From NCBI RefSeq assembly GCF_013868135.1, contig NZ_JACEMU010000014.1, positions 1-47,500 of the forward strand: 47,500 nt of DNA, written 5' to 3'. A model generated the notes under the pieces. It had not been told where the DNA came from. It did no database searches and saw nothing but the letters and a program-made list of their open reading frames with translations. The stretch is from Paracoccus sp. S1E-3. Lineage in GTDB: Bacteria > Pseudomonadota > Alphaproteobacteria > Rhodobacterales > Rhodobacteraceae. Below, in pieces: positions 16,658 through 25,215 of this stretch; position 1 is the stretch's first letter, and each line of letters starts with the position of its first letter. A program made the position numbers and the translations under genes.

Positions 16658-18496
16658 ATGGGCGAGACGATCAGGTTGACGGCGGCGCAGGCGATGGTGC
16701 GCTGGCTTGCGGTGCAGATGACCGAAGGTGGCGAGCGCTTCATTGACGGCGTCTGGGCGATTTTCGGGCACGGCAATGTGGCCGGTCTGGGCGAGGCGCT
16801 GCACGGAATTGGCGACGCCCTGCCGACATGGCGCGGCCAGAACGAGCAGTCGATGGCCCATGCCGCGATCGCCTATGCCAAGGGCAAGGCGCGGCGGCGG
16901 GCGCAGGCGGTGACCAGTTCGATCGGGCCGGGCTCGACCAATCTGGTGACCGCCGCCGCGCTGGCGCATGTGAACCGGCTGCCGCTGCTGATTGTCGCCG
17001 GCGATGTCTTTGCCAGTCGCCGCCCCGACCCAGTGCTGCAGCAGGTCGAGGATTTCGATGACGGCACCGTCAGCGCCAATGACTGCTTCCGCCCGGTGGT
17101 GCGTTATTTCGACCGGATCACCCGGCCCGAACACCTGCTGACCGCGCTGCCGCGCGCCCTGCGGGTGATGACCGATCCGGCGAATTGCGGGCCGGTCTGT
17201 CTGTCCTTCTGTCAGGACGTGCAGGCCGAGGCCTATGACTGGCCGGCAGCTTTCTTTGAACCGCGCGTCTGGCGGATCCGCCGGCCGGCGCCCGATGCGG
17301 CCGAACTGGCCGAGGTAGCCGGTCTGATACGCGCCGCGAAAGCGCCGGTGATCGTGGCCGGTGGCGGGGTGATCTATTCCGGGGCGGAGGAGGCGTTGGC
17401 CGATTTTGCCAGCCGCCGCAACATCCCGGTGATCGAGACCCAGGCCGGCAAATCCGCTTTGCCGCAATCCCATCCGATGAATTACGGCGCGACTGGCGTC
17501 GATGGCTCGGCCGCGGCAAATGCGGTGGCGGCGGCGGCGGATCTGGTGATCGGCATCGGCACGCGGTTGCAGGATTTCACCACCGGCTCGCGCACGCTGT
17601 TCGGCGATGCCCGGATGGTGGGGATCAATGTCCAGCCCTATGACGCGGCCAAGCACGGGGCGGTCTCGCTTGTCGCGGATGCGCGGGTGGCGCTGGAAGC
17701 GCTGACGGCGGCGCTGGGCGATCACCGCGCGGCGGGTGCGGACCCGGCCCTGCGCGCGGGTTGGCTGGCCGCCGTCGATGCCCATTGCGCCGCGCCTGCC
17801 GACGGCAACGAACTTCCGACCGATGCGCAGGTGATCGGCGCGGTGCAGCGCGCGACCGGCGATGACGCCATCGCCATGTGCGCGGCGGGAACCATGCCCG
17901 GCGCGCTGAAGCTGCTGTGGCAGCCCGGCTTGCATGGCTATCATATGGAATACGGCTACAGCTGCATGGGTTACGAGATCGCCGGCGCCATGGGGCTGAA
18001 GCTGGCCCGGCCGGATCGCGAGGTGATCTGCTTTGTCGGCGATGGCAGCTACATGATGATGAACAGCGAATTGGTGACCGCGGTGATGCGGCGCATCCCC
18101 TTCACCGTCGTGCTGACCGACAATCGCGGTTTCGGCTGCATCAACCGCTTGCAGCAGGGTACGGGCGGGATGCCGTTCAACAACCTCTATGTCGACAGCC
18201 GGATCGAGGTGCAGCCGCAGATCGATTTTGTGGCGCATGCCGCGAGCATGGGCGCCCATGCGGTGAAGGCGGCCAGCATTGCCGAACTGGAAGCCGAGAT
18301 CGGGGTGGCGCGCGGCCGTGACATCCCGACGGTCATCGTCATCGACACCACCGCCGCGCCCGGTCCCGGCGACGGGCTTGCCGGGGCCGGCCACTGGTGG
18401 GACGTGGCGGTCCCGGCGGTGGGCGACAGCGCGAAATTGCGGGCGGCCTATGCCGATTATCTGGAAAATGCCGCGCGTCAGCGGCTGGTGAATTGA
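16658..18496 (+). CDS. iolD: THcHDO hydrolase IolD (TPP-dependent)
   Basis: The ATG at 16658 follows AAAGGGCGGAG; an in-frame ATG at 16640 is less well placed. The 612-aa protein is a ThDP-dependent enzyme of the acetolactate-synthase superfamily. The N-terminal Pyr domain has IFGHGNVAGLGEAL and the glutamate region of GQNEQSMAHAAIA. The central domain begins near AKAPVIVAGGGVIYSG. The C-terminal PP domain has CFVGDGSYMMMNSELVTA, the GDG(S)...N ThDP/Mg motif. It opens the ring of 3D-trihydroxycyclohexane-1,2-dione to 5-deoxyglucuronate. Its neighbours supply the steps before (IolE) and after (IolB). Confidence 0.95.
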   Translation: MGETIRLTAAQAMVRWLAVQMTEGGERFIDGVWAIFGHGNVAGLGEALHGIGDALPTWRGQNEQSMAHAAIAYAKGKARRRAQAVTSSIGPGSTNLVTAAALAHVNRLPLLIVAGDVFASRRPDPVLQQVEDFDDGTVSANDCFRPVVRYFDRITRPEHLLTALPRALRVMTDPANCGPVCLSFCQDVQAEAYDWPAAFFEPRVWRIRRPAPDAAELAEVAGLIRAAKAPVIVAGGGVIYSGAEEALADFASRRNIPVIETQAGKSALPQSHPMNYGATGVDGSAAANAVAAAADLVIGIGTRLQDFTTGSRTLFGDARMVGINVQPYDAAKHGAVSLVADARVALEALTAALGDHRAAGADPALRAGWLAAVDAHCAAPADGNELPTDAQVIGAVQRATGDDAIAMCAAGTMPGALKLLWQPGLHGYHMEYGYSCMGYEIAGAMGLKLARPDREVICFVGDGSYMMMNSELVTAVMRRIPFTVVLTDNRGFGCINRLQQGTGGMPFNNLYVDSRIEVQPQIDFVAHAASMGAHAVKAASIAELEAEIGVARGRDIPTVIVIDTTAAPGPGDGLAGAGHWWDVAVPAVGDSAKLRAAYADYLENAARQRLVN

Positions 18497-18503
18497 GGCC
18501 ATC

Positions 18504-19415
18504 ATGATCTTTTACGGCACCAATCCCATCGCCTGGGCCAATGATGACGACCCGTCCATCGGCGCCCATATCCCGACCGAACAGATCCTGCACGAGGCCG
18601 GAACGCTGATCGGCTTTGACGGGATCGAGAACGGCCATCGCTGGCCGGACGACCCGCAGGCGCTGCGTGAACTGCTGGGGCGCCATGGGCTCCGCTTCAT
18701 CTCGGGCTGGTATTCGACCGCATTGCTGACCCGCTCGGTCGAGGACGAGATCGCGGCCGTGCAACCGCATCTGACCAAGCTGAAGGCCAATGGCTGCGAG
18801 GTCTGCATAGTCTGCGAATGCTCGAACACGGTGCATGGCCGTGCTGATGTGCCGGTGAACGACCGGCCGCGGCTGAACGCCGACGAAATGGCCGCCTTTG
18901 GCGCGAAGATCGAGGCTTTCGCGGCCTATCTGGCGACCGAGGGCATGACGCTGGCCTATCATCACCACATGGGCACCGTGATCGAAAGTCCCGCAGATAT
19001 CGACGCCTTCATGGCCGCGACCGGACCGGCCACGCATCTGCTGTTCGATGCCGGCCATTGCGCGTTCGGGGGCGGCGATCCGGTGGAGGTGCTGGCGAAG
19101 CACGCCACCCGCGTGGCCCATTTCCATGCCAAGAATATCCGGCCTTCGGTCACCGCGCGGGTCCGGGCGGAGAATCTGTCCTTCCTGCAGGGCGTGCTGG
19201 CCGGGGCCTTCACCGTGCCGGGCGACCCGGAGGGGGCGATCGACTTCGTCCCTCTGCTGCAGATTCTGGCGAAGGCTGGCTTTGACGGCTGGCTGGTGAT
19301 TGAGGCCGAGCAGGACCCGGTGCTGCGCGATCCGCTGCAGTATCAGTCCATGGGCCTGAAGGCGTTGAAGGCGGCGGCGGCCGAGGCCGGGCTGGACGGG
19401 GGGCAGGCGGCATGA
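18504..19415 (+). CDS. iolE: myo-inosose-2 dehydratase IolE
   Basis: This 303-aa TIM barrel starts with the typical YGTNPIAWANDD. Further motifs are GFDGIENGHRWP, FISGWYSTALL, CEVCIVCECSNTVHG, LAYHHHMGTVIES, HLLFDAGHCAFGGGDP and HFHAKNIR, with the Glu, Asp, His and Glu metal ligands expected for IolE. It dehydrates 2-keto-myo-inositol to 3D-trihydroxycyclohexane-1,2-dione, the IolD substrate. It lies 7 bp after iolD. Its stop overlaps the start of the small membrane protein gene (ATGA at 19412). Confidence 0.95.
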   Translation: MIFYGTNPIAWANDDDPSIGAHIPTEQILHEAGTLIGFDGIENGHRWPDDPQALRELLGRHGLRFISGWYSTALLTRSVEDEIAAVQPHLTKLKANGCEVCIVCECSNTVHGRADVPVNDRPRLNADEMAAFGAKIEAFAAYLATEGMTLAYHHHMGTVIESPADIDAFMAATGPATHLLFDAGHCAFGGGDPVEVLAKHATRVAHFHAKNIRPSVTARVRAENLSFLQGVLAGAFTVPGDPEGAIDFVPLLQILAKAGFDGWLVIEAEQDPVLRDPLQYQSMGLKALKAAAAEAGLDGGQAA

Positions 19416-19639
19416 AGCTGTTCGACCTGCAGCAAGAGGTCTACCGCCCGCTCTGGCTGAGGACCGCCATCGTGGCGGCCTGCCTCGGCTGGGCCGGGTT
19501 CGAGTTCGCCAGCGGCGCGCCCTTCTGGGGCATATTGTTCGGGGCGCTCGGGATTTACGCGGGGCACCAGTTCTTCATCGCCTTCGATCCCAAGCCGCCC
19601 GCAGGCCAGAAGACCGACAACAGAAAGGACGATGCATGA
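19412..19639 (+). CDS. 75-aa membrane protein of unknown function between iolE and iolB
   Basis: This short protein (MKLFDLQQEVYRPLWLRTAI at the start) has one long or two short hydrophobic segments (about residues 17-57) and a charged hydrophilic tail (KPPAGQKTDNRKDDA). I recognise no family. Both junctions are 4-base ATGA overlaps, with iolE upstream and iolB downstream, which is strong evidence that it is translated and belongs to the operon. A role in anchoring or regulating the inositol pathway is possible but not shown. Confidence 0.75.
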   Translation: MKLFDLQQEVYRPLWLRTAIVAACLGWAGFEFASGAPFWGILFGALGIYAGHQFFIAFDPKPPAGQKTDNRKDDA

Positions 19640-20430
19640 GCCATCTTCTGAAGAAGCCCTTCGGCAGCCATGGCAAGGTCCATCAGATTAACCCCGCCGA
19701 TGCCGGCTGGCGCTATGTCGGCTTTTCGCTTTACCGGCTGCGGGCGGGCGAGAGCGTGGCCGAGACGACAGGCGGGAACGAGGTCATTCTGGTCATGATC
19801 GAGGGCAAGGCGCGGATCAACGCTGCCGGACAGGACTGGGGCGAATTGGGCCAGCGGATGGATGTCTTTGAAAAGACCCCGCCGCATTGCCTGTATCTTC
19901 CCGATGGCAGCCACTGGCAAGCGACGGTAAGCACCGATTGCACCATCGCTGTCTGTTCCGCGCCGGGCAGGGGGGGCCACCCGGCACGCCGGATCGGCCC
20001 TGAGGGGATCACCCTGACCGCCCGCGGAGAAGGCACAAATACACGATATATCAACAACATCGCCATGGAGAACGAGGATTTCTGCGACTCGCTTCTGGTG
20101 ACCGAGGTCTTCACCCCCGCCGGCCACTGGTCCAGCTATCCCAGCCACCGCCACGATGAGGACGACTTTCCCCGCATCACCTATCTGGAGGAAACCTATT
20201 ATCACCGCCTGAACCCCGGCAATGGCTTCGGCATCCAGCGCGTCTATACCGATGATCTGACGTTGAACGAGACCATGACCGTCCATGACGGCGATGTGGT
20301 CTGCGTGCCCCGCGGCCATCATCCCTGCGGCGCGCCCCCCGGATTCGAGATGTATTACCTGAATGTCATGGCCGGTCCCCGCCGCAACTGGCGCTTCCTG
20401 CCCGCCCCGAATGTCGCACATCTGATGTGA
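19636..20430 (+). CDS. iolB: 5-deoxy-glucuronate isomerase IolB
   Basis: This 264-aa bicupin enzyme converts 5-deoxyglucuronate to 5-dehydro-2-deoxygluconate, the substrate of the IolC kinase. Typical IolB motifs are GWRYVGFSLYRLRAGES, KTPPHCLYLPDGSHW, TNTRYINNI, PAGHWSSYPSHRHDEDDFPR with cupin metal His residues, LEETYYHRLNPGNGFGIQRVY and DVVCVPRGHHPCGAPPGFEMYYLNVMAG. The length is normal. It is the last gene of the iol operon and is convergent with the histidine kinase gene 23 bp away. Confidence 0.95.
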   Translation: MSHLLKKPFGSHGKVHQINPADAGWRYVGFSLYRLRAGESVAETTGGNEVILVMIEGKARINAAGQDWGELGQRMDVFEKTPPHCLYLPDGSHWQATVSTDCTIAVCSAPGRGGHPARRIGPEGITLTARGEGTNTRYINNIAMENEDFCDSLLVTEVFTPAGHWSSYPSHRHDEDDFPRITYLEETYYHRLNPGNGFGIQRVYTDDLTLNETMTVHDGDVVCVPRGHHPCGAPPGFEMYYLNVMAGPRRNWRFLPAPNVAHLM

Positions 20431-20434
20431 GATC

Positions 20435-20453
20435 GCCGGTGACGGTCGCCGGC
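20435..20453. terminator. compact palindrome between convergent iolB and kinase genes
   Basis: The arms GCCGG (20435-20439) and CCGGC (20449-20453) flank a GAC/GTC inner stem. It fills the 23-bp gap between the two stop codons and could end both transcripts. There is no T-run on either side, so intrinsic termination would be weak. Confidence 0.35.
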
Positions 20454-21836
20454 TCAGGCCGCGAACCTGATGGCGATGCGCAATCCCGGCGCGTTATCCG
20501 CCAGCGTGACCGTCGCGCCATGCAGGTCGGCGATCGCCTTGACCAGACTCAGGCCCAGCCCGTTGCCCGGCGTGGTGCGGCTTTTTTCCAGCCGGTAGAA
20601 CCGGCGCAGCACCTTTTCGCGTTCACCGGCGGGGATGCCGGGGCCGTTATCCGCCACTTTGACCAACACGCCACCCGGCTCGCGGGACAGCGTAACCGCG
20701 ATGCCGGTGCCGCTCGGGCTGTGGCGCATGGCGTTTTCCATCAGATTGGCGATCATCTGCGTCAGCAACTGTTGATCGCCATGAACGGTGGCGTCGCCGT
20801 CGGTTATCGTCAGGCGCAGGGTCTGCCCATTTTCTTCGGCCACCGGACCATAGGCATCCTCCAGCCGCGCCAGCAGGGGGGCAAGTGCGATGTCGGTAAA
20901 GCGCTCGCGCCGCCGCCCCGATTCGATTTCCGCGATCCGCAGCAGGCCGTGGAAGGTGTCGATCAGGTCGTCGACCACCTCGATCGCGCCGGCAAGCTCG
21001 TCCTCGGACTGGGGGGACAATTGACCGGATTGGGCGATGGCGTCCAGCCGTTGACGCAGCCGTTGCATCGGCGTGCGCAGATCATGGGCGATATCGGCCG
21101 AAATCTGCTTCTGGCTTTCGACCATATGCTGCAACTGGTTGATGGTGCGGTTGATTTCCGTGGCAACGCGGGCGAGGTCATCGGCTTCGTGGCCGGCGGC
21201 CGGGACGCGCGCCTCCAGCTGTCCCAGCGCGACCGATTTCAGCGTGCCCGAGATTTCGGCCAGGCGCCGTTCGGTCTTGCGGCCGACGATGACGCCCGCG
21301 ACCAGCCCGGCCAGCAGCAGCAGGATGAAGCCAACGGCCAGACCGCGTTCCAGAACTTCGCGCAGTTCCTCGAGGAAATAGGTGCTGGTGCCGAGGGTCA
21401 GCCTGTTCGGACCAAGCTGGACCGTGTGCAGCAGATATCCCGCCACGTCATCGTCGCGGGGGTGCAGGGCGCGCACATGATCCAGCGGAACATAGCCGCT
21501 GCCGCCCTGCCAATCGATGCCGGCCACATTGCCGGCCAGAACGGTCCCCTTGGCATCCTGCAGAAGATAGATGCGATAATCCTCGAAGTTGAAGCCGGGA
21601 TAGCCGTTCAGCTTCTGCAGCGTTGCGTCCGGCCCCTCATGTTCATAGAGCGCCGCAAAGCCCGCGGCGTCGTCGGCCAGTTGCTGAGCCACCCATTCGG
21701 TAATCTCGCGGTCGGCAAAGTGATAGGTCAGGCCGAAGATCAGCGCGGTGACGATGGAATAAAGCGCCGCAAAGCGCAGCGACAGCCGCACCGAGGTGGA
21801 GCGCAGGAACCGCATGACGGCGGCCATGTCAGCCAT
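20454..21836 (-). CDS. two-component sensor histidine kinase
   Basis: The ATG at 21836 is chosen (21857 and 21815 are alternatives), giving 460 aa. It is an inner-membrane sensor: TM1 at about 20-40, a periplasmic domain of about 125 aa, and TM2 at about 166-185. A HAMP segment (GRKTERRLAEISGTL) follows, then the HisKA H-box with His251 (SADIAHDLRTPMQRL). The ATPase domain has the N-box LMENAMRHSPSGTG, the G1 box DNGPGIP, FYRLEKSRTTPG and GNGLGLSLV. The gene overlaps the response-regulator gene by 8 bp, so they form one operon. The stimulus is unknown; by neighbourhood it probably controls the envelope glycosylation genes transcribed divergently. Confidence 0.9.
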   Translation of the reverse strand: MADMAAVMRFLRSTSVRLSLRFAALYSIVTALIFGLTYHFADREITEWVAQQLADDAAGFAALYEHEGPDATLQKLNGYPGFNFEDYRIYLLQDAKGTVLAGNVAGIDWQGGSGYVPLDHVRALHPRDDDVAGYLLHTVQLGPNRLTLGTSTYFLEELREVLERGLAVGFILLLLAGLVAGVIVGRKTERRLAEISGTLKSVALGQLEARVPAAGHEADDLARVATEINRTINQLQHMVESQKQISADIAHDLRTPMQRLRQRLDAIAQSGQLSPQSEDELAGAIEVVDDLIDTFHGLLRIAEIESGRRRERFTDIALAPLLARLEDAYGPVAEENGQTLRLTITDGDATVHGDQQLLTQMIANLMENAMRHSPSGTGIAVTLSREPGGVLVKVADNGPGIPAGEREKVLRRFYRLEKSRTTPGNGLGLSLVKAIADLHGATVTLADNAPGLRIAIRFAA

Positions 21837-22500
21837 GCAGGCTGTATCCGGCGCCACGAACGGTATGGATCAGTTCGGTCGCGAAGGGCTTGTCCACCTT
21901 GTTGCGCAGGCGCGAGATATGGGTCTCGACCACGTTGGTCTTGGGGTCGAAGTGGAAATCCCAGACCGATTCCAGCAGCATCGTGCGCGTCAGCACCCGG
22001 CCGGCATTGCGCATCAGATATTCCAGCAGGCTGAATTCGCGCGGCTGAAGATCAAGCGGCACGCCGCCGCGCGTCACGGTGCGGCGGATCAGGTTCATTT
22101 CCAGATCAGCCACCTGCAGCACGGTTTCCTCGGTTTTCAGCGGCGGCCGCCGGGTCAGGGCGGCAAGCCGGGCGGACAGTTCCTGAAACGAGAAGGGCTT
22201 GACCAGATAGTCGTCCGATCCCGCTTCCAGCCCCTCGACCCGGTCGTCGATGCCGTCCATCGCGCTGAGGAACAGGATCGGCGTTTCCACGCCTGCGCCG
22301 CGCACCGATTTGATCAGCGTCAGCCCGTCCAGCCCCGGCAGCATCCGGTCAAAGACCATGACATCGTAATCATTGTCCAGGGCGTGCAGAAACCCGTCCC
22401 GGCCGTTGGCGCAGTGATCGACCGCATGGCCCTGCGCCCGCAGGCTGGATGTGATGTATTCCGCCGTTTCCGCATGGTCCTCGACCACAAGAACGCGCAT
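21829..22500 (-). CDS. OmpR/PhoB-type response regulator
   Basis: This 223-aa regulator has a receiver domain (1-115) with acidic residues E7/D8, the phospho-acceptor Asp51 (VMVFDRMLPGLDG) and Lys101 in YLVKPFSF. The C-terminal winged helix (about 130-222) has LDLQPREFSLLEYLMRNAGRVLTR, the recognition helix TNVVETHISRLRNKVD and IHTVRGAGYSL. It is the first gene of the two-gene operon with the kinase. It is divergent from the GT39/GT2/GtrA operon across 130 bp, which makes that operon the likely target, as in PmrA/PhoP control of lipid A modification genes. That link is inferred from position. Confidence 0.92.
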   Translation of the reverse strand: MRVLVVEDHAETAEYITSSLRAQGHAVDHCANGRDGFLHALDNDYDVMVFDRMLPGLDGLTLIKSVRGAGVETPILFLSAMDGIDDRVEGLEAGSDDYLVKPFSFQELSARLAALTRRPPLKTEETVLQVADLEMNLIRRTVTRGGVPLDLQPREFSLLEYLMRNAGRVLTRTMLLESVWDFHFDPKTNVVETHISRLRNKVDKPFATELIHTVRGAGYSLHG

Positions 22501-22630
22501 ATGCCCTGTCCTGCCCGGTTATGCCCGCGGCTGTGATAGCCCGACGCCGCCTCGGGTCAAGATATTGAAAGATTACGGATTGGTATAGTCCCGGCAACGG
22601 TGCCGAGAGGTCCTGCCGGATAGCTGGGCG
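22501..22630. promoter_or_regulatory. divergent promoter region (two-component system / glycosylation operon)
   Basis: This 130-bp gap separates the regulator gene from the GT39 gene. Its centre (22560-22590) is AT-richer than the surroundings and has a TATAGT -10-like box at 22584-22589 on the plus strand, with no good -35. This is what a promoter needing an activator would look like. The repeated GATTACGGATTGG-like half-sites just upstream could bind an OmpR-type dimer; this is tentative. Confidence 0.35.
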
Positions 22631-24202
22631 ATGACGTCAACCAGAAACGACCGGGCAGGACTGTATCGAATGGCATCAAGCGAAGCCTATCTGGGCCCGC
22701 AAGGCGCGGCATCTTCGGTGCCATCCCGCAGCCTGTATCCGGCGGCGCGCGACCTGATTCTGGGCGCGCGCGCCAGGGCGGTGCTGATCGCCATTGCCGC
22801 GGCCTTTGTGCTGCTGCGGCTTTGGGCCGTGTTCACCGTGCCCTTCACCGACACCACCGAGGCCCGCTATGCCGAGATCGCCCGCAAGATGGTCGAGACC
22901 GGCAATTGGCTGACCCCGCAATTCGACTATGGCGTGCCCTTCTGGGGCAAGCCGCCGCTGCATACGTGGCTGTCGGCCGCCGGGATGCAGCTTTTCGGCG
23001 TGAACGAGGCCGCCGCGCGCCTGCCGATCCTGCTGACCGCGCTGGCGGTTCTGGCGCTGGTCTGGCTGTGGATGCGCGATCTGGTGGGACGCAACAGCGC
23101 GCTGGTGGCGACGGTTGCCTTGGCGATCACGGCAATGTTCTTCGGCGCTTCGGCCTTCGTGATGACCGATATGCCGATGGTGCTGGGCACGACCCTTGTG
23201 ATGGTGGGGTTCTGGAACGCCGTGCACGGGGCCGCGAACAGCCGGACCTGGGGCTATGCGATGGTCGTGGGTCTTGCCATCGGGCTGCTGGCCAAAGGGC
23301 CGGTTGCGACGATCCTGTGTGGTATCCCCGTCCTTTTGTGGCTGGTCCTGACCTGGAACTGGCGCTTGCTGAAGCGCCTGCCATGGCTGGGCGGGGCGGC
23401 GCTGCTGCTGGTGCTGGTCGTGCCGTGGTATACGGTGGCTGAAATCGCCACGCCCGGCTTTCTGCGGTATTTCCTGATCGGCGAGCATGTGCAGCGCTTT
23501 CTGGTGCCGGGCTGGCAGGGCGATCTTTACGGCACCGGGCACGCGCAGCCGAAGGGCATGATCTGGATCTGGTGGCTGATCGCCGCCCTGCCATGGAGCG
23601 TCGTGCCCCTGCTGCTTCTGTCGCGCGTCCGCAGCACCTTCGGCGCCTTCCGGGGGGACCGCGCGGGCTGGCGGCTGTATCTGCTGCTCTGGGCGCTGTC
23701 GCCGCTGCTGCTGTTCACGCCGGCGTCGAACATCCTCGCGGCTTATGTGCTGCCCGGCCTGCCGGCGGCGGTGATCCTGATGGTGGTTCTGGCGACGGAC
23801 GTGTTCGGGACCGCGCCGGGACGCCTGCTTGGCGTGGGCTTTGTCGCGGCATCGCTGGTCGTGCTGACGCTGTTCACGGCCCTTGCGGGCATGGCGGTGT
23901 TCGCGCCCGCCCAGATCCGGCTGAAATCCGACAAGGGGCTGGTCGCGGCAGCCGAAACCGCCCTGCCGGGCGCGCCGCTTTACACCGTGGGCAGGCGCAG
24001 CTTCTCGGCCGAGTTCTATTCGCGCGGCAGGGCAAAGACGATCAGCGCGGAAAACTTTGCGCAGATGGCGGCGGGTGCCCCGGCGGCGTTCTCTGTGTCG
24101 CCCGACATGGCCCCCCGGGCCGAAGGGTTGGGGCTACAAAACCTCGGCGCCTATGGCCGTCACGTCCTGTTTTTGGGGCCAGGCAAAAGTGAGATGAACT
24201 GA
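22631..24202 (+). CDS. ArnT-like GT39 membrane glycosyltransferase
   Basis: This 523-aa polytopic protein of the PMT/ArnT superfamily has the first periplasmic loop motif TDTTEARYAEIARKMVETGN, with the catalytic-type D and E, followed by WLTPQFDYGVPFWGKPPLHTW. About 11-12 hydrophobic segments and a soluble C-terminal region complete it. Such enzymes move a sugar from a polyprenyl-phosphate carrier to lipid A or another envelope acceptor on the periplasmic side. It overlaps the GT2 gene by one base (TGATG), and the GtrA-like gene follows. An ATG at 22670 is an alternative start. The transferred sugar is unknown. Confidence 0.85.
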   Translation: MTSTRNDRAGLYRMASSEAYLGPQGAASSVPSRSLYPAARDLILGARARAVLIAIAAAFVLLRLWAVFTVPFTDTTEARYAEIARKMVETGNWLTPQFDYGVPFWGKPPLHTWLSAAGMQLFGVNEAAARLPILLTALAVLALVWLWMRDLVGRNSALVATVALAITAMFFGASAFVMTDMPMVLGTTLVMVGFWNAVHGAANSRTWGYAMVVGLAIGLLAKGPVATILCGIPVLLWLVLTWNWRLLKRLPWLGGAALLLVLVVPWYTVAEIATPGFLRYFLIGEHVQRFLVPGWQGDLYGTGHAQPKGMIWIWWLIAALPWSVVPLLLLSRVRSTFGAFRGDRAGWRLYLLLWALSPLLLFTPASNILAAYVLPGLPAAVILMVVLATDVFGTAPGRLLGVGFVAASLVVLTLFTALAGMAVFAPAQIRLKSDKGLVAAAETALPGAPLYTVGRRSFSAEFYSRGRAKTISAENFAQMAAGAPAAFSVSPDMAPRAEGLGLQNLGAYGRHVLFLGPGKSEMN

Positions 24203-25215
24203 TGAGCAAGATGGGCGAAATCTCGCTGGATACGGTGGATATTCTGACGCGCAAGACGGCTCTGGGCCTGACGCCGCCCGATCTTTCCTTCGTGATCCCG
24301 GCCTATAACGAGGCCGACACCATCGCCGAGACCCTGCGCCGTGTCGCGCGCAAGGCACAGGAACTGGCCGCGCGTTCCGAGATTCTGGTCATCGACGATG
24401 GCAGCGCCGATGACACGGTCGCCATCATTCAGGGCGGCCATTGGGAGCTGCCGGTCCGTCTGCTGCGCCTGTCGCGCAATTTCGGCAAGGAACAGGCGAT
24501 CATGGCGGGGCTGCGCCACAGCACCGGTCGCGCCGTGGTGATCCTGGACGCTGATCTGCAGGAACCGCTGCATTACATCGACACCATGCTGGAGAAATAT
24601 CGCGAAGGCTATGAGATCGTCTATGCCGTCCGCGCCCATCGCGATGATGAAAGCTGGCTGAAGCGCCGCTTCACCGCCGCCTTCTACAGGTTCCTGAACA
24701 CTGGCAGCGAGGTGCAGATCCCCGCCGGCGCCCGCGATTTCCGCCTGATGGATCGCAAGGTCGTCGACGCGCTGTGCGCGCTGCCGGAAAGCAACCGCTT
24801 CATGAAGGGGCTCTATGCCTGGGTCGGCTTCCGGTCCCTCGCGATCCCGGTCGAACTGGCGCCGCGCGGCGGCGGCAACAGCAAATTCAACTTCGCGCGG
24901 CTTCTGCATCTGGGCATGACCGGGCTGACCGCCTTTACCGACTGGCCGCTGCGCATGTGGACCGGAATCGGCATGGTGCTGGCCAGTCTGTCGATCCTGT
25001 ACGGGCTGTTTCTGGCCGTCCGCACGATGATCTTTGGCCATGACATCGCCGGCTGGTCGACGCTGGCGGTGGCCATCTTCTTTTTCAGCGGCATCCAGCT
25101 GGTCTCGATCGGGGTGCTGGGCGAGTATCTGGCGCGGGTCTTCAACGAGGTGAAGGGGCGCCCCGGTTATCTGATCGCCGAGAATGTCACCATTCCAGCC
25201 GAGGCCGAGTGTTAG
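24202..25215 (+). CDS. GT2 polyprenyl-phosphate glycosyltransferase (GtrB/ArnC/DPM1-like)
   Basis: This 337-aa protein has an N-terminal GT-A domain: FVIPAYNEADTIAETL, LVIDDGSADDTVAI, VILDADLQEPLHYI with the metal-binding DxD-like site, ARDFRLMDRKV and RGGGNSKFNF. Two C-terminal transmembrane helices follow (about 250-315), the usual plan of GtrB. It loads a sugar from a nucleotide donor onto undecaprenyl phosphate on the cytosolic face. The lipid-linked sugar would then be flipped by the GtrA-like protein and used by the GT39 enzyme. Its end overlaps the next gene by 7 bp. Confidence 0.92.
   Translation: MSKMGEISLDTVDILTRKTALGLTPPDLSFVIPAYNEADTIAETLRRVARKAQELAARSEILVIDDGSADDTVAIIQGGHWELPVRLLRLSRNFGKEQAIMAGLRHSTGRAVVILDADLQEPLHYIDTMLEKYREGYEIVYAVRAHRDDESWLKRRFTAAFYRFLNTGSEVQIPAGARDFRLMDRKVVDALCALPESNRFMKGLYAWVGFRSLAIPVELAPRGGGNSKFNFARLLHLGMTGLTAFTDWPLRMWTGIGMVLASLSILYGLFLAVRTMIFGHDIAGWSTLAVAIFFFSGIQLVSIGVLGEYLARVFNEVKGRPGYLIAENVTIPAEAEC

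Noticed and set aside
15872..18505. 877-codon open frame on the minus strand
   Set aside because: It is antisense to the iolC 3' half and iolD, both of which are certain genes. The translation has shadow composition and no recognisable domain.
20427..22536. Long plus-strand frames opposite the two-component system
   Set aside because: Receiver, winged-helix, H-box and ATPase motifs are all on the minus strand; the plus-strand frames have no motif.
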